Positions 1-6,661 of a stretch of 13,172 bases of DNA are shown here, in pieces (the stretch's first letter is position 1; each line of letters starts with the position of its first letter). Both the position numbers and the translations under genes were made by a program. The notes beneath the pieces were generated by a model, which saw only the letters and a list, made by a program, of their open reading frames with translations, had not been told where the DNA came from and searched no databases. The stretch is from positions 1 to 13,172 of the forward strand of contig ONPE01000018.1 of the NCBI GenBank assembly GCA_900319615.1, written 5' to 3'. The stretch comes from an uncultured Eubacteriales bacterium. Lineage in GTDB: Bacteria > Bacillota > Clostridia > Oscillospirales > Acutalibacteraceae.

Positions 1-96
1 CACGCCTACCTTCGTAAGTTTGGCGTATGCCGTATTTGTTTCCGTGAGCTCGCTTACAAGGGCGAGATCCCGGGCGTAAAGAAAGCAAGCTGGTAA
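1..96 (+). CDS. rpsZ: 30S ribosomal protein S14 type Z, C-terminal part (5' end outside window)
   Basis: The first 31 codons before the TAA at 94-96 read as the C-terminal half of the small, zinc-binding form of S14, which sits in the 30S head and binds 16S rRNA. The visible part starts at HAYLRKFG, contains the second zinc pair CRIC and ends in the family's highly conserved tail IPGVKKASW. The first CxxC pair lies upstream of the window, so the zinc site is only half seen. Next to rpsH in the spc operon is the normal place. The family assignment is secure; the start and total length cannot be judged. Confidence 0.95.
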   Translation, partial: HAYLRKFGVCRICFRELAYKGEIPGVKKASW

Positions 97-114
97 GCAA
101 GGAGGATTTAAGTT

Positions 115-513
115 ATGCAAATTACAGATACAATAGCTGATTTACTGACACGAATCCGTAACGCTAACTCAGCTAAACACGACACAGTACAGATCCCCGC
201 GTCCAACATGAAGAAGGCTATCTGCCAGATCCTGATGGACGAGGGCTATATCAAGAACTTCTCCGTTGAGGAGGACGGCAAGCAGGGCGTCATCACCGTC
301 ACTCTCAAGTATCTTGAGGGCAAGACCCCGGTCATCCAGGGTCTCAGACGCGTTTCCAAGCCCGGCCTGCGTATCTACAGCAACGTTGAGGATATGCCCA
401 AGGTCATGAAGGGCCTTGGTATCGCCATCATCTCCACCTCTAAGGGTGTTATGACCGACCGTGAAGCCCGCAAGCAGAACGTCGGCGGCGAAGTTCTCGC
501 GTTCATTTGGTAA
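115..513 (+). CDS. rpsH: 30S ribosomal protein S8
   Basis: Encodes S8 (132 aa, the usual length), a primary 16S rRNA-binding protein of the central domain of the 30S subunit; in enterobacteria S8 also represses the spc operon, but no S8 operator can be shown here. The N-terminus MQITDTIADLLTRIRNAN and the C-terminal stretch STSKGVMTDREARKQNVGG are hallmark S8 sequences. The ATG is preceded by AAGGAGG at 99-105 with a 9-nt spacer. It begins 18 nt after rpsZ and ends 15 nt before rplF, as expected for one polycistronic message. Nothing odd is seen in the reading frame. Confidence 0.98.
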   Translation: MQITDTIADLLTRIRNANSAKHDTVQIPASNMKKAICQILMDEGYIKNFSVEEDGKQGVITVTLKYLEGKTPVIQGLRRVSKPGLRIYSNVEDMPKVMKGLGIAIISTSKGVMTDREARKQNVGGEVLAFIW

Positions 514-528
514 AGAGGAGGTGCGATC

Positions 529-1068
529 ATGTCTCGAATTGGAAGAAAACCTATAAATATTCCCGCCGGCGTCGAAGCTAAGTTCGAAAACGGTGTTATC
601 ACGGTCAAGGGTCCCAAGGGTCAGCTCACCCAGAAGATCAACCCCAATATGACCGTAGAAATCAATGGGGCAGTCATCGAGGTAAAGCGTCCGAACGATG
701 AGAAGCTCAACCGCTCTCTGCACGGCCTTACCCGTACGATCATCCACAACATGGTGGTAGGCGTCACCGAGGGCTACAAGAAGGAGCTCGAGGTCAACGG
801 CGTCGGTTACCGTGTTCAGAAGCAGGGCAAGCAGCTCGTTATGAACATCGGTTACTCCCATCAGGTAATCATGGAGGACAACGAGGATATCACTATCGAG
901 GTCCCCAACCCCAACAGCATCATCATCCACGGCATTGATAAGCAAAAAGTCGGTCAGTTTGCTGCCGAGGTCAGAGAGAAACGCCCGCCGGAGCCTTACA
1001 AGGGTAAGGGCATCAAGTATGCCGGTGAATACATCCGTCGTAAGGAAGGCAAGGCCGGTAAGGCTTAA
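529..1068 (+). CDS. rplF: 50S ribosomal protein L6
   Basis: Encodes L6 (179 aa, typical), a 50S protein near the factor-binding site, built of two similar alpha/beta domains. MSRIGRKPINIPAGV at the start and the C-terminal motif PPEPYKGKGIKYAGE, followed by a lysine-rich tail, are diagnostic. AGGAGGTG at 516-523 gives a strong ribosome binding site 5 nt before the ATG. It lies between rpsH and rplR in the canonical spc order. An antisense open frame covers much of rpsH and rplF but is a by-product of the biased codon use here. Confidence 0.98.
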   Translation: MSRIGRKPINIPAGVEAKFENGVITVKGPKGQLTQKINPNMTVEINGAVIEVKRPNDEKLNRSLHGLTRTIIHNMVVGVTEGYKKELEVNGVGYRVQKQGKQLVMNIGYSHQVIMEDNEDITIEVPNPNSIIIHGIDKQKVGQFAAEVREKRPPEPYKGKGIKYAGEYIRRKEGKAGKA

Positions 1069-1087
1069 TTAAAGGAGTGAAATAACA

Positions 1088-1444
1088 ATGGTAAGTAGAC
1101 CTGATTCCAAAGCTGCTCGTGTCAAGAGACACAAGAGAGTACGCGGTAAGTTAAGCGGCACAGCCGAGTGTCCTCGCCTTTGTGTGTTCCGCTCCACAAA
1201 CAACATCTATGCTCAGATCATCGACGACGTTAAGGGCGTTACACTTTGCAGCGCTTCTTCTCTCGACAAGACCATAGATGGCGGCGGCAACAAAGAGGCT
1301 GCAAAGGCTGTCGGCAAGCTCATCGCAGAGCGTGCGAAAGAAAAGAACATCACCGACGTCGTTTTCGACAGAGGCGGTAACATCTATCACGGCCGTGTAC
1401 AAGCGTTGGCCGAAGGCGCCCGTGAGGGCGGCCTCAACTTCTAA
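1088..1444 (+). CDS. rplR: 50S ribosomal protein L18
   Basis: Encodes L18 (118 aa, typical), which binds 5S rRNA together with L5 and helps place it in the central protuberance of the 50S subunit. The N-terminus is a very basic arm (about residues 8-22, rich in K and R), followed by the PRLCVFRS strand. The C-terminus FDRGGNIYHGRVQALAEGAR ending in GGLNF is the family signature. AAAGGAGTG at 1071-1079 precedes the ATG. It lies 19 nt downstream of rplF and 17 nt upstream of rpsE. Confidence 0.98.
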   Translation: MVSRPDSKAARVKRHKRVRGKLSGTAECPRLCVFRSTNNIYAQIIDDVKGVTLCSASSLDKTIDGGGNKEAAKAVGKLIAERAKEKNITDVVFDRGGNIYHGRVQALAEGAREGGLNF

Positions 1445-1461
1445 GGATTGGAGGAATTACT

Positions 1462-1962
1462 TTGGCTAATATTATAGACGCATCTACACTGGAGCTCACC
1501 GAGCGCGTTGTCGCGATCAACCGCGTCAGCAAGACCGTCAAGGGCGGCCGCGTCATGAAGTTCGCCGCGCTGGTTGTTGTCGGCGACGGCGAGGGCACAG
1601 TCGGCTTCGGTATCGGCAAGGCCGGTGAAGTTCCCGACGCGATCCGCAAGGGCATCGAGGACGCTAAGAAGCACCTCATGAAAGTATCCCTCAAGGGTAC
1701 TACAATTCCGCACGAGATCATCGGCGCATACGGCGCAGGCAGAGTTCTGATGAAGCCTGCCGCTCCCGGTACCGGCGTTATCGCCGGCGGTCCGGTTCGT
1801 GCCGTCGTTGAGGCTGTCGGTATCAAGGACATCCGTACAAAGGCTCTGCGCTCTAACAACCCCTGCAACGTTGTAAGAGCCACCCTCCAGGGCTTGGGCG
1901 CTCTGCGCACAGCCGAAGAGGTCGCCCGCGTTCGCGGCAAGTCCGTTAAAGAGATTCTGTAA
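1462..1962 (+). CDS. rpsE: 30S ribosomal protein S5 (TTG start)
   Basis: Encodes S5 (166 aa, normal length), a 30S protein involved in decoding accuracy and mRNA unwinding at the entry tunnel. The N-terminal double-stranded RNA binding fold (about residues 9-72) includes VGFGIGKAGEVPDAI, and the C-terminal domain contains VIAGGPVRAVVEAVGI and SNNPCNVVRA. The start is TTG at 1462, chosen because GGAGG at 1450-1454 sits 7 nt upstream and because it gives the expected N-terminus ANIIDASTLELTERVV; no in-frame ATG precedes the conserved region. Downstream, rpmD follows after 12 nt. Confidence 0.97.
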   Translation: MANIIDASTLELTERVVAINRVSKTVKGGRVMKFAALVVVGDGEGTVGFGIGKAGEVPDAIRKGIEDAKKHLMKVSLKGTTIPHEIIGAYGAGRVLMKPAAPGTGVIAGGPVRAVVEAVGIKDIRTKALRSNNPCNVVRATLQGLGALRTAEEVARVRGKSVKEIL

Positions 1963-1974
1963 GGAGGCGGCAAT

Positions 1975-2145
1975 ATGAAAATCAAGTTGGTTAAGAGCCT
2001 CATCGGCTCCAAGAAGGATCAGATTGCTACCGCTTATTCCCTGGGTCTGAAGAAGATCGGCGACTGCACAGAGCAGCCCGACAACGCCGCTACACAGGGC
2101 AAGGTACAGAAGATCATCCACCTCATAGAGGTTGAGAAAGACTAA
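1975..2145 (+). CDS. rpmD: 50S ribosomal protein L30 (56 aa)
   Basis: A short gene of 56 codons encoding L30, a small 50S protein with a beta-alpha-beta-alpha-beta fold. The product begins MKIKLVKSLIGSKKDQIAT, continues with SLGLKKIGDCTEQPDN and ends in a strand like VQKIIHLIEVEKD, all matching the L30 pattern (KSxIG, LGLxKI, G-x-hydrophobic strand). AAGGAGG at 1961-1967, overlapping the rpsE stop, lies 7 nt before the ATG. Position between rpsE and rplO is the canonical spc order. The cysteine at about residue 31 is a small departure from the more usual residues there. Confidence 0.96.
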   Translation: MKIKLVKSLIGSKKDQIATAYSLGLKKIGDCTEQPDNAATQGKVQKIIHLIEVEKD

Positions 2146-2160
2146 GGAGGTGCGAAAGAT

Positions 2161-2601
2161 ATGAAACTTCATGAATTATCCCCCGCTGAGGGTTCCAAGA
2201 AGGAAGCTAAGAGAATCGGCCGCGGCCATGGCTCGGGTCAGGGCAAGACAGCCGGTAAAGGTCACAAGGGTCAAAAGGCAAGGGCCGGTAAGGGTATGCG
2301 CGTAGGCTTTGAAGGCGGTCAGATGCCGCTGCAGCGCCGTATCCCTAAGCGCGGCTTCAACAACATCTTCAGAAAGAATATTGTTGCAATCAATGTCGGT
2401 ACGCTCAACAAGTTTGAGGATGGTGCTGTTGTAGATATCGCTGCGCTCACAGAGAAGGGTATCGTGAAAAACTCCTTTGACGGCGTTAAGATTCTTTCCA
2501 ACGGCAACATAACCAAAAAGCTGACTGTCAAGGCTAACGCGTTCTCTAAGGGCGCTGCCGCCAAGATCGAAGCTGCCGGCGGAAAGGCTGAGGTGATTTA
2601 A
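2161..2601 (+). CDS. rplO: 50S ribosomal protein L15
   Basis: Encodes L15 (146 aa, typical), a 50S protein whose long Gly/Lys/Arg-rich N-terminal extension runs into 23S rRNA and acts late in assembly. The sequence starts MKLHELSPAEGSKK and has the glycine-rich stretch GRGHGSGQGKTAGKGHKGQK (about residues 21-40), then FEGGQMPLQRRIPKRGF, all signature elements. The ribosome binding site AAGGAGGTG at 2144-2152 is an almost complete complement of the 16S tail. The end of the gene carries GAGGTGA (2590-2596), which serves as the ribosome binding site of secY, so the two are probably translationally coupled. Confidence 0.98.
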   Translation: MKLHELSPAEGSKKEAKRIGRGHGSGQGKTAGKGHKGQKARAGKGMRVGFEGGQMPLQRRIPKRGFNNIFRKNIVAINVGTLNKFEDGAVVDIAALTEKGIVKNSFDGVKILSNGNITKKLTVKANAFSKGAAAKIEAAGGKAEVI

Positions 2602-2602
2602 A

Positions 2603-3943
2603 TTGTTTAAGACAATCAGAAACGCCTGGTCTATCCCGGATCTGCGTAAGAAGATTCTCTTTACACTGTTAATCGTAGTTATTTTCCGTATTGGTTCCGT
2701 TATCCCGGTTCCTTTCCTGAACATGGATGCGCTGGCAAGCGTTATGGGTAACGCTCAGGGCGTCGACGATACCCTCGTCGGTTACCTGAACACCCTTTCC
2801 GGCGGCGCGTTCTCAAACGCAACGATCTTCGCTATGGGTATCACGCCCTACATCAACAGCTCCATTATCATGCAGCTGCTGTGCGTAGCTATCCCGCCCC
2901 TCGAGCGCCTCTCCAAGGAAGGCGAAGAGGGCCGCAAGAAGATCGCAGCTATCACCCGTTATGTAACGGTCGCCCTCGGTCTTATCCAGGGTACCGCCTA
3001 CTACTTCTTCCTTAAGAACACGATCGACAACGCTGCCGAGAACGCAACCGGTCTTCCGATTGCCAAGTACACGACAGGTTTCCCGGCTGTCTTCTCTGCG
3101 ATCGTGATCATACTCACGTTCACCGCAGGTACGGCGCTCATCATGTGGCTGGGCGAGCAGATCAACAAGAACGGTATCGGCAACGGTATCTCTATCCTGC
3201 TCTTCGCCGGCATCATCGCGCGCCTGCCCTACACGGTCAACCTCCTTGCCGAGTACTGGAACCTCGGTTCACAGGGCGCTACCCAGTATTATGTTCTGGT
3301 TCCGCTTTGGATCGTCCTGTTCCTCGGCGTCATCTGGGTCATCACCTTTATGCAGGATGCAGAGAGACGTATCCCGATCCAGTACGCTAAGCGCGTCGTC
3401 GGCCGTAAGATGTACGGCGGCCAGTCCACTCATCTGCCGATCAAGGTAGCTCTGGGCGGCGTTATGCCGATCATCTTCGCGTCCTCCATCCTCTCTATCC
3501 CCAGCACCATCCAGATGTTCACACAGCCCAAGGAAGGCTTCTGGAAGGCTTTCTTTGACGCTTTCTCCCCCTCCGGCTGGCTGTACGCTGTTCTGTACTT
3601 CGTTCTGATCTTGGCGTTCGCGTATTTCTATACCACGATCCAGTACAATCCGATCGAGATGGCAAACAACCTCAAGCAGAACAACGGTACCATCCCCGGT
3701 ATCCGTCCCGGCAGACCTACTGCCGATTTCATAGCTAAGATCCTGTCGAGGATCACCCTTATCGGAGCTCTGTTCCTCGCGTTCATCGCGCTGCTCCCGA
3801 TCCTGTACTCCGACTTCTCAGGCCTCAGAGGTCTGTCTATGGGCGGTACATCCGTCATCATTATCGTCGGCGTCGCTCTGGATACAGCTAAGCAGCTTGA
3901 GAGCCAGATGATGATGCGTCACTATCAGGGCTTCCTTGACTGA
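2603..3943 (+). CDS. secY: Preprotein translocase channel subunit SecY (TTG start)
   Basis: Encodes SecY (446 aa, slightly longer than 430-440), the membrane pore of the SecYEG translocon. About ten hydrophobic helices are visible; the first is near residues 18-36. Family hallmarks are the plug/TM2 region GITPYINSSIIMQLL (79-93), GEQINKNGIGNGIS (184-197), the basic cytoplasmic loop RRIPIQYAKRVVGRK (about 255-270) that contacts SecA or the ribosome, YNPIEMANNLKQNNG-type loop 8/9, and the C-terminal MMRHYQGFLD. The TTG at 2603 starts one base after the rplO stop, with GAGGTGA at 2590-2596 six bases upstream; this choice fits the usual FKTIRNAWSIPDLRKKI start. No frame damage. Confidence 0.98.
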   Translation: MFKTIRNAWSIPDLRKKILFTLLIVVIFRIGSVIPVPFLNMDALASVMGNAQGVDDTLVGYLNTLSGGAFSNATIFAMGITPYINSSIIMQLLCVAIPPLERLSKEGEEGRKKIAAITRYVTVALGLIQGTAYYFFLKNTIDNAAENATGLPIAKYTTGFPAVFSAIVIILTFTAGTALIMWLGEQINKNGIGNGISILLFAGIIARLPYTVNLLAEYWNLGSQGATQYYVLVPLWIVLFLGVIWVITFMQDAERRIPIQYAKRVVGRKMYGGQSTHLPIKVALGGVMPIIFASSILSIPSTIQMFTQPKEGFWKAFFDAFSPSGWLYAVLYFVLILAFAYFYTTIQYNPIEMANNLKQNNGTIPGIRPGRPTADFIAKILSRITLIGALFLAFIALLPILYSDFSGLRGLSMGGTSVIIIVGVALDTAKQLESQMMMRHYQGFLD

Positions 3944-3970
3944 TCTTAATCTCAGACAGAGGTGCAGATT

Positions 3971-4603
3971 ATGAAACTTATCCTTTTAGGCGCTCCCGGT
4001 GCCGGCAAAGGCACCCAGGCAGCTGTTATCAGCGAGCGCTATCATATCCCCCAGATCAGCACGGGTAATATCATCCGTGCCGCGCTGAAGAGCGGTACAG
4101 CGATGGGTAAGATGGCTAAAACGTTCATCGAATCGGGCAAGCTCGTCCCCGATGAGGTCGTTATCGGCATCATCAAGGACAGACTGGCTGAAGACGACTG
4201 CAAGGACGGCTTCATCCTCGACGGCTTCCCCCGTACCATCCCTCAGGCCGAGGCTCTGGACAACATGGGTATCGAGATCGACAAGGTAGTCGATATCGAG
4301 GTACCCGACGACGTCATCATCGACCGTATGTCCGGACGCCGCGTGTGCGAGAAATGCGGCAGACCCTATCATCTTGTGAGCTTACGCCCCAAGCAGGCAG
4401 GTATCTGCGATGATTGCGCAGGCGCCCTTATTCAGCGCAAGGACGACCATCCGCTTACGGTCAAAGCGCGTCTCAAGATCTACCACAAGGAGACCGAGCC
4501 CCTCAAGTATTATTACAAGAGTCAGGGCAAGCTCGCCGTCGTAGAGGGTGCGAACTCCGTTGAGGAGACCACCAGACTTACTTTCGAGGCTCTCGAGGCG
4601 TAA
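3971..4603 (+). CDS. adk: Adenylate kinase with zinc-type LID domain
   Basis: Encodes adenylate kinase (210 aa), which converts ATP + AMP to two ADP in the cytoplasm. The P-loop GAPGAGKGT is at residues 7-15, the NMP-binding start ISTGNIIR at 29-36 and DGFPRT at 84-89. The LID carries four cysteines (C126, C129, C146, C149) as CEKC and CDDC, the zinc-binding form common in Gram-positive bacteria. Residue 33 is Asn where many family members have Asp (STGD). The ATG at 3971 is preferred over an in-frame GTG at 3962, because that GTG is part of the AGAGGTG ribosome binding site (3958-3964). It sits between secY and map, the standard Firmicutes arrangement. Confidence 0.97.
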   Translation: MKLILLGAPGAGKGTQAAVISERYHIPQISTGNIIRAALKSGTAMGKMAKTFIESGKLVPDEVVIGIIKDRLAEDDCKDGFILDGFPRTIPQAEALDNMGIEIDKVVDIEVPDDVIIDRMSGRRVCEKCGRPYHLVSLRPKQAGICDDCAGALIQRKDDHPLTVKARLKIYHKETEPLKYYYKSQGKLAVVEGANSVEETTRLTFEALEA

Positions 4604-4605
4604 GC

Positions 4606-5358
4606 ATGATCGTAGTAAAGACCGCACGCGAAATACAAAAAATGCAGGACGCGTGCACACTGTCCGCGCGGGCTTTAAAGCTCGCGGGAGAGATGGTCGA
4701 GCCGGGAGTATCGACCCTTGAGATCGATACAGCCGTTAAGAAGTTTATCGAGGGTGAGGGCGGAGTGCCCTCCACCCTCGGTTACAACGGTTATCCGGCG
4801 AGCACCTGTATCTCCGTGAACAGTGTGGTAGTCCATGGCATACCCAGCAAGAAGACGATCCTTAAGCAGGGAGATATCGTGTCGATAGATATCATGGCAG
4901 GAATGCACGGATATCACGGCGACAACGCCTATACCTTCCCCTGCGGCGATATAAGCGAAGAGGCTCAGCGCCTCCTCACCGTCACCGAGGAGAGTCTTTA
5001 CGAGGGGATCAAGGCGGCGCAGGCAGGTAATCGCATCGGCGATATCGGCAGCGCTGTGCAGAGGTATGTCGAACCTCGTGGTTACGGGGTGGTACGGAAC
5101 TTTACCGGCCACGGCGTAGGCACGAAACTGCATGAAGATCCCAGTGTACCCAACTACGGTACACCCGGACGAGGCCCTCGCCTCATCCCGGGCATGACTA
5201 TCGCAATCGAACCGATGATCACACAGGGCGGCTATAACACAAAGATACTCGGCGACGGGTGGACCGCGGTCACCGCGGACGGCTCGCTGGCTGCTCACTT
5301 CGAGCATACGGTGTGCATCACGCCCGACGGGCCGCGTATCATGACCAAGCTCAAGTGA
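4606..5358 (+). CDS. map: Methionine aminopeptidase type I
   Basis: Encodes the dinuclear metal enzyme (250 aa) that removes the initiator methionine from nascent proteins. All five metal ligands of the pita-bread fold can be placed: D95 in SIDIM, D106 in YHGDNA, H169 in FTGHGVG, E202 in IAIEPM and E233 in HFEHTV; the conserved substrate-pocket H77 (VVHGIP) is also present. The length indicates the short class without an N-terminal zinc or SH3 extension. The ATG starts only 2 nt after the adk stop; GAGG at 4595-4598 inside adk serves as a modest ribosome binding site, so coupling with adk is likely. Confidence 0.97.
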   Translation: MIVVKTAREIQKMQDACTLSARALKLAGEMVEPGVSTLEIDTAVKKFIEGEGGVPSTLGYNGYPASTCISVNSVVVHGIPSKKTILKQGDIVSIDIMAGMHGYHGDNAYTFPCGDISEEAQRLLTVTEESLYEGIKAAQAGNRIGDIGSAVQRYVEPRGYGVVRNFTGHGVGTKLHEDPSVPNYGTPGRGPRLIPGMTIAIEPMITQGGYNTKILGDGWTAVTADGSLAAHFEHTVCITPDGPRIMTKLK

Positions 5359-5367
5359 GGTCCCCTT

Positions 5368-5610
5368 ATGGATATCACGAAGGGCTCTGTCGTCATCGCG
5401 AAGGCGGGTCGCGACAAGGGTAAGGCGTTTGCGGTGACTCAAGTCATCGACAGCCGAACGGTGCTCATAGCAGACGGCAAACGGCGTCCGCTGGAGCGCC
5501 CAAAGCGCAAGAACGTCATTCACCTGCAAGTCGTGAACGCATCCGTCGATTGCTTTACAACAAACCGACAACTACGAAATTTTCTCAAGGACTTTGCATT
5601 GGAGGCTTAA
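5368..5610 (+). CDS. KOW-domain RNA-binding protein (L14e/YbzG-like)
   Basis: A small basic protein (80 aa) with a KOW-type fold at about residues 4-54: KGSVVIAKAGRDKGKAFAV, then strands around VIDSRTVLIADG and a basic segment RRPLERPKRKNVIHLQ. This matches the small ribosomal L14e/L24-like proteins that Firmicutes often encode between map and infA (ybzG in Bacillus subtilis, as I recall). RNA binding and a link to ribosomes are inferred from fold and position only; the precise role is not established here. The C-terminal part (about 58-80) is not part of the KOW fold. The ribosome binding site is weak (AGTGAGG over the map stop). GGAGG at 5601-5605, within its 3' end, serves infA. Confidence 0.85.
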   Translation: MDITKGSVVIAKAGRDKGKAFAVTQVIDSRTVLIADGKRRPLERPKRKNVIHLQVVNASVDCFTTNRQLRNFLKDFALEA

Positions 5611-5613
5611 GTC

Positions 5614-5832
5614 ATGTCAAAACAGGACGTTATCGAAATTGAGGGTATCGTTACCGATGCTCTGCCGAACGCTCAGTTCACGGTAGAGCTCCCCAACGGC
5701 CACAAGATTCTGGCCGTGATCTCCGGTAAGCTCAGGATGAATTTCATCCGCATCCTCCCGGGCGATAAGGTGACCGTAGAGATGTCGCCTTACGACCTCA
5801 CCAGAGGACGCATCACCTGGAGAACAAAATAA
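5614..5832 (+). CDS. infA: Translation initiation factor IF-1
   Basis: Encodes IF-1 (72 aa, exactly the usual size), an OB-fold protein that blocks the ribosomal A site during initiation. Signature segments are EGIVTDALPNAQFTVELPNG near the start, GKLRMNFIRILPGDKV and the C-terminal SPYDLTRGRITWR. The ribosome binding site GGAGG (5601-5605) lies in the end of the preceding KOW gene, with 8 nt to the ATG. The stop codon lies within ATAAGC (5829-5834), a six-base string that recurs at 5940-5945 on the other side of the palindromic element that follows. Confidence 0.98.
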   Translation: MSKQDVIEIEGIVTDALPNAQFTVELPNGHKILAVISGKLRMNFIRILPGDKVTVEMSPYDLTRGRITWRTK

Positions 5833-5834
5833 GC

Positions 5835-5939
5835 CGTCATTCCGGAAATTTCCCGTGAGATCCCTAAGAGGAGCAAAATCCTACGTAACGATATTTACGG
5901 CAGGGATCGCGCAGGCCGCAGCGCGGCTGCGAATGACGC
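5835..5939 (+). repeat. Palindromic element copy A (MITE-like), infA-rpmJ gap
   Basis: A 105-bp element fills the gap between infA and rpmJ. Its ends are an exact inverted repeat, CGTCATTC (5835-5842) and GAATGACG (5931-5938), with a second inner pair GATCCCT (5859-5865) and AGGGATC (5902-5908). The left arm holds the palindrome GGAAATTTCC (5844-5853); the right arm holds a hairpin with stem GCCGC/GCGGC (5915-5927). The spacer contains AAGAGGAGCA (5866-5875) and AACGATATTT (5887-5896), both nearly matched in copy B. ATAAGC flanks it on both sides (5829-5834 and 5940-5945), as a target duplication would. The strand given is only the shared orientation with copy B. Confidence 0.8.
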
Positions 5940-5985
5940 ATAAGCAACGACAAATCATCTTACTAAGAAGGAAAGGAATGATATT

Positions 5986-6099
5986 ATGAAAGTCAGACCT
6001 TCAGTAAAGAAAATGTGTGAGAAGTGCAAGGTCATCAAAAGACACGGCAAAGTCATGGTGATCTGCGAGAACCCCAAGCATAAGCAGAGACAGGGCTAA
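5986..6099 (+). CDS. rpmJ: 50S ribosomal protein L36 (37 aa, zinc form)
   Basis: A 37-codon gene for L36, the smallest 50S protein, which binds 23S rRNA. The product starts MKVRPSVKKMCEKCKVI and ends PKHKQRQG. The zinc ribbon ligands C11, C14, C27 and H32 (C-x2-C-x12-C-x4-H) are all present, so this is the zinc-binding form. AAAGGA at about 5972-5977 precedes the ATG. It keeps its usual place between infA and rpsM but is isolated on both sides by related palindromic elements, giving it unusually long flanking gaps (153 nt and 180 nt). Confidence 0.97.
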   Translation: MKVRPSVKKMCEKCKVIKRHGKVMVICENPKHKQRQG

Positions 6100-6107
6100 A
6101 AAACACT

Positions 6108-6225
6108 GTCATTCCGAGGAGCGCAAGCGACGTGGGAATCCCACAAAGAGGAGCAGGGCTTTTCTTTCGCAACGGTATTTCCGACAAGGGGATTGCCACG
6201 GCACATAAATGTGCCTCGCAATGAC
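6108..6225 (+). repeat. Palindromic element copy B (MITE-like), rpmJ-rpsM gap
   Basis: A 118-bp element between rpmJ and rpsM, related to copy A and in the same orientation. The two arms are near-perfect inverted repeats: left GTCATTCCGAGG (6108-6119) to CGTGGGAATCCC, right GGGGATTGCCACG (6188-6200) to CCTCGCAATGAC (ending 6225). Each arm also folds on itself: ATTCC/GGAAT on the left, ATTGC/GCAAT on the right, each enclosing a short hairpin; the right one is GGCACATAAATGTGCC (6200-6215). The spacer shares AAGAGGAGCA (6146-6155) and AACGGTATTTCCG (6171-6183) with copy A. No coding potential is seen. Confidence 0.85.
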
Positions 6226-6265
6226 TGAATCATTCTTCACACAAACTATTTTATTATTATTAAAT

Positions 6266-6272
6266 GGAGGTG
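6266..6272 (+). promoter_or_regulatory. Ribosome binding site of rpsM after an AT-rich leader
   Basis: GGAGGTG at 6266-6272 lies 7 nt before the rpsM ATG. It follows about 30 nt of AT-rich sequence (6237-6265) that separates it from palindromic element B, which may keep the site free of the element's structure. I could not find a convincing promoter in this AT-rich stretch. Confidence 0.8.
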
Positions 6273-6279
6273 CATTTTA

Positions 6280-6648
6280 ATGGCTCGTATAGCAGGCGTC
6301 GACTTACCCCGTGACAAGAGAGTCGAGATCGGACTCACTTATATCTACGGTATCGGTCGCAAAACCGCTACAGACATTATTGCCGCTACAGGTGTAAATC
6401 CCGACACTCGCGTTCGTGATCTCACCGAAGAAGACGTATCAAAACTCAGAGAATATATTGACCATAATTGCCGAGTAGAAGGCGATCTGCGCCGTGATAT
6501 CGCTTTTGATATCAAGCGACTGATCGAGATCGGTAGCTACCGTGGTGTTCGCCATAGAAAGGGTCTCCCCGTAAGAGGCCAGCGCAGCAAGACCAACGCC
6601 AGAACCAGAAAAGGCCCGCGCAAGACTATGGCTAACAAGAAGAAGTAA
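6280..6648 (+). CDS. rpsM: 30S ribosomal protein S13
   Basis: Encodes S13 (122 aa, typical), a 30S head protein that contacts the P-site tRNA and the 50S subunit. MARIAGVDLPRDKRVEIGLTY at the start, the helix-two-turn-helix region around IYGIGRKTA and RDLTEEDV, and the very basic tail RGQRSKTNARTRKGPRK are family signatures. GGAGGTG at 6266-6272 is a strong ribosome binding site. This gene starts the alpha-operon part (rpsM, rpsK, rpsD, rpoA, rplQ). In enterobacteria S4 represses this operon through a leader upstream of rpsM; the corresponding space here is taken up largely by palindromic element B, so no such leader can be claimed. Confidence 0.98.
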   Translation: MARIAGVDLPRDKRVEIGLTYIYGIGRKTATDIIAATGVNPDTRVRDLTEEDVSKLREYIDHNCRVEGDLRRDIAFDIKRLIEIGSYRGVRHRKGLPVRGQRSKTNARTRKGPRKTMANKKK

Positions 6649-6661
6649 GGAGGGCAATTAA

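Noticed and set aside
169..945. Minus-strand open frame (258 codons) opposite rpsH and rplF
   Set aside because: Runs across two unmistakable ribosomal protein genes; its product resembles no protein I know.
6236..6264. TTCACA with ATTAAA as a possible promoter upstream of rpsM
   Set aside because: Both hexamers are poor, and the -10 would lie directly beside the ribosome binding site at 6266-6272; AT-rich sequence alone explains it.
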